Assembly (NCBI GenBank): GCA_947630315.1
Contig: CANRHA010000118.1
Span: forward strand, 1 to 5,631
Length of the DNA: 5,631 nucleotides
From: an uncultured Clostridia bacterium
GTDB taxonomy: Bacteria; Bacillota; Clostridia; Oscillospirales; Ruminococcaceae
Direction: 5' to 3'
Shown here: one piece after another, positions 4,811 through 5,631 of the stretch
Position numbering within the stretch: the stretch's first letter is position 1
How the letters are laid out: every line of letters starts with the position of its first letter
Made by a program: the position numbers and the translations under genes
Notes under the pieces: model-generated
Database searches by the model: none
What the model was told of the DNA's origin: nothing
Seen by the model: the letters and a program-made list of their open reading frames with translations, nothing else

Positions 4811-5631
4811 TCTGTTTTCGGGCGGCGGCGGCCTTGATCTCGGATTTAAGTCCGCGGGGTACGAGATAGTCTGGGCGATAGACGTCGACAAAAACGTCGC
4901 CGAGACCTACCGCGCCAACGTGGGAGAAATAATCTGCGCGGACATCAACAGCATAGATATAAGCCTGATCCCGAAGGCGGACGTCGTGATCGGCGGGCCG
5001 CCCTGCCAATCTTTTTCGCTTGCGGGAAACCGCAATACCGAAGACGCGCGCGGCAGACTCGTATGGAAGTACATAAGCATAATCAGGGCGGTAGAGCCGA
5101 GGGCTTTTTTGTTTGAGAACGTGCCCGGGCTGCTTTCGGCAAAAAATTCCGCCGGCCAGAGGATAATTGATCTTCTGAAAAAAACCTTTGAGCAGATCGG
5201 CTATACCGTCTCCGCAAAGGTTGTGAACGCCGCGGCCTACGGCGTGCCTCAGCTCCGCAAGAGGGTCATTATAGTAGGTCTTAAAAACGGCGAGGAATTT
5301 GTCTTTCCGCCCGAGACCCACGGCGAGCCAGGCAGCGGCCTGAAAAACTACGTCAGCGTAAAAGAGGCGATAGGCGATCTGCCTGCGGCCGCCGAGGACG
5401 AAAACGCCGAGGTCGAATACGCTCAGCCCCCGTTTTCCGATTATCAGACCGAGATGAGATCGTCAAAAGCCGTGACCGAGCATTTTATCCCGAGAATGAG
5501 CGAACTTGACAGGTATATAATCGCCCATGTAAAGCCGGGCGGCAACTATAACGATATCCCGAAAGACGTAAAATCGGCGAGGATACGGCGCTTGCAGCGA
5601 GACGGCGGTCATACCACATGTTACGGCAGGC
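4791..5631 (+). CDS. DNA cytosine-C5 methyltransferase (3' end beyond the window)
   Basis: The first 280 residues of a C5-cytosine methylase are present and the frame is still open at the right edge. Such enzymes methylate carbon 5 of cytosine in a specific DNA site through a covalent cysteine intermediate. Motif I FSGGGGLDLGF is at 9-19, the catalytic block GGPPCQSFS at 68-76 with Cys72, motif VI ENV at 109-111 with the catalytic Glu109, and motif VIII as QLRKR at 154-158 within AAYGVPQLRKRVIIVG. Residues from about 175 onward begin the variable target-recognition region, reaching RRLQRDGGHTTCYGR at 266-280. Motifs IX and X must lie beyond the edge. The start overlaps the adenine methylase by 20 nt in a different frame. 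Every catalytic residue expected in this part is present, so it is probably active. The recognition site is unknown. Confidence 0.96.
   Translation, partial: MALKVVSLFSGGGGLDLGFKSAGYEIVWAIDVDKNVAETYRANVGEIICADINSIDISLIPKADVVIGGPPCQSFSLAGNRNTEDARGRLVWKYISIIRAVEPRAFLFENVPGLLSAKNSAGQRIIDLLKKTFEQIGYTVSAKVVNAAAYGVPQLRKRVIIVGLKNGEEFVFPPETHGEPGSGLKNYVSVKEAIGDLPAAAEDENAEVEYAQPPFSDYQTEMRSSKAVTEHFIPRMSELDRYIIAHVKPGGNYNDIPKDVKSARIRRLQRDGGHTTCYGR

Noticed and set aside
1..5631. CRISPR array, tRNA/rRNA, insertion sequence or integrase
   Set aside because: No regularly spaced repeats, no cloverleaf-like or conserved RNA stretch, and no transposase or recombinase motif was seen on either strand by reading.

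Overview
The window looks like a piece of a Gram-positive, low-to-moderate-GC anaerobe, most likely a gut-type Clostridia (Oscillospiraceae/Ruminococcaceae-like). The reasons are strong AGGAG-type ribosome binding sites, SigA-type promoters with extended TGaTATAAT -10 elements, heavy use of ATA/AGG/AGA codons in genes of otherwise balanced GC, and a membrane-anchored HtrA with one PDZ domain. The genus is an inference from these general features, not from a marker gene. All genes lie on the + strand.

Region by region: (a) 1-66 is the last 21 codons of an unidentified gene, closed by a textbook TTCG-loop terminator (84-111) that touches the ribosome binding site of the next gene. (b) 122-1477 encodes a 451-residue MATE-family multidrug/Na+ antiporter, followed by a likely terminator at 1507-1537. 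(c) 1715-3070 encodes a 451-residue HtrA/DegP-like serine protease with a Gln/Tyr-rich cytoplasmic tail, one membrane anchor, an intact His-Asp-Ser triad and one PDZ domain. It has its own extended -10 promoter and a strong terminator at 3083-3108. (d) 3144 to the end is a DNA-methylation operon. It has a near-consensus promoter, a 29-codon reading frame with a good ribosome binding site, a two-step stem-loop, an Eco57I/TaqI-like N6-adenine methyltransferase (3353-4810) and, overlapping it by 20 nt, a C5-cytosine methyltransferase that runs off the right edge.

The first three units look like ordinary, separately transcribed chromosomal genes. The last is the interesting part. An adenine-N6 and a cytosine-C5 methyltransferase are translationally coupled in one operon. 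This is the layout expected of a restriction-modification system for an asymmetric site, or of a larger defence island whose nuclease would lie beyond position 5631. No nuclease is visible here. The short reading frame in front of the operon is in the same frame as the adenine methyltransferase, separated from it by one in-frame amber codon, a 57-nt gap and a stem-loop. It may be a regulatory leader peptide, a stand-alone small protein, or the remnant of a longer N-terminus. No tRNA, rRNA, CRISPR array, insertion sequence or integrase was seen.
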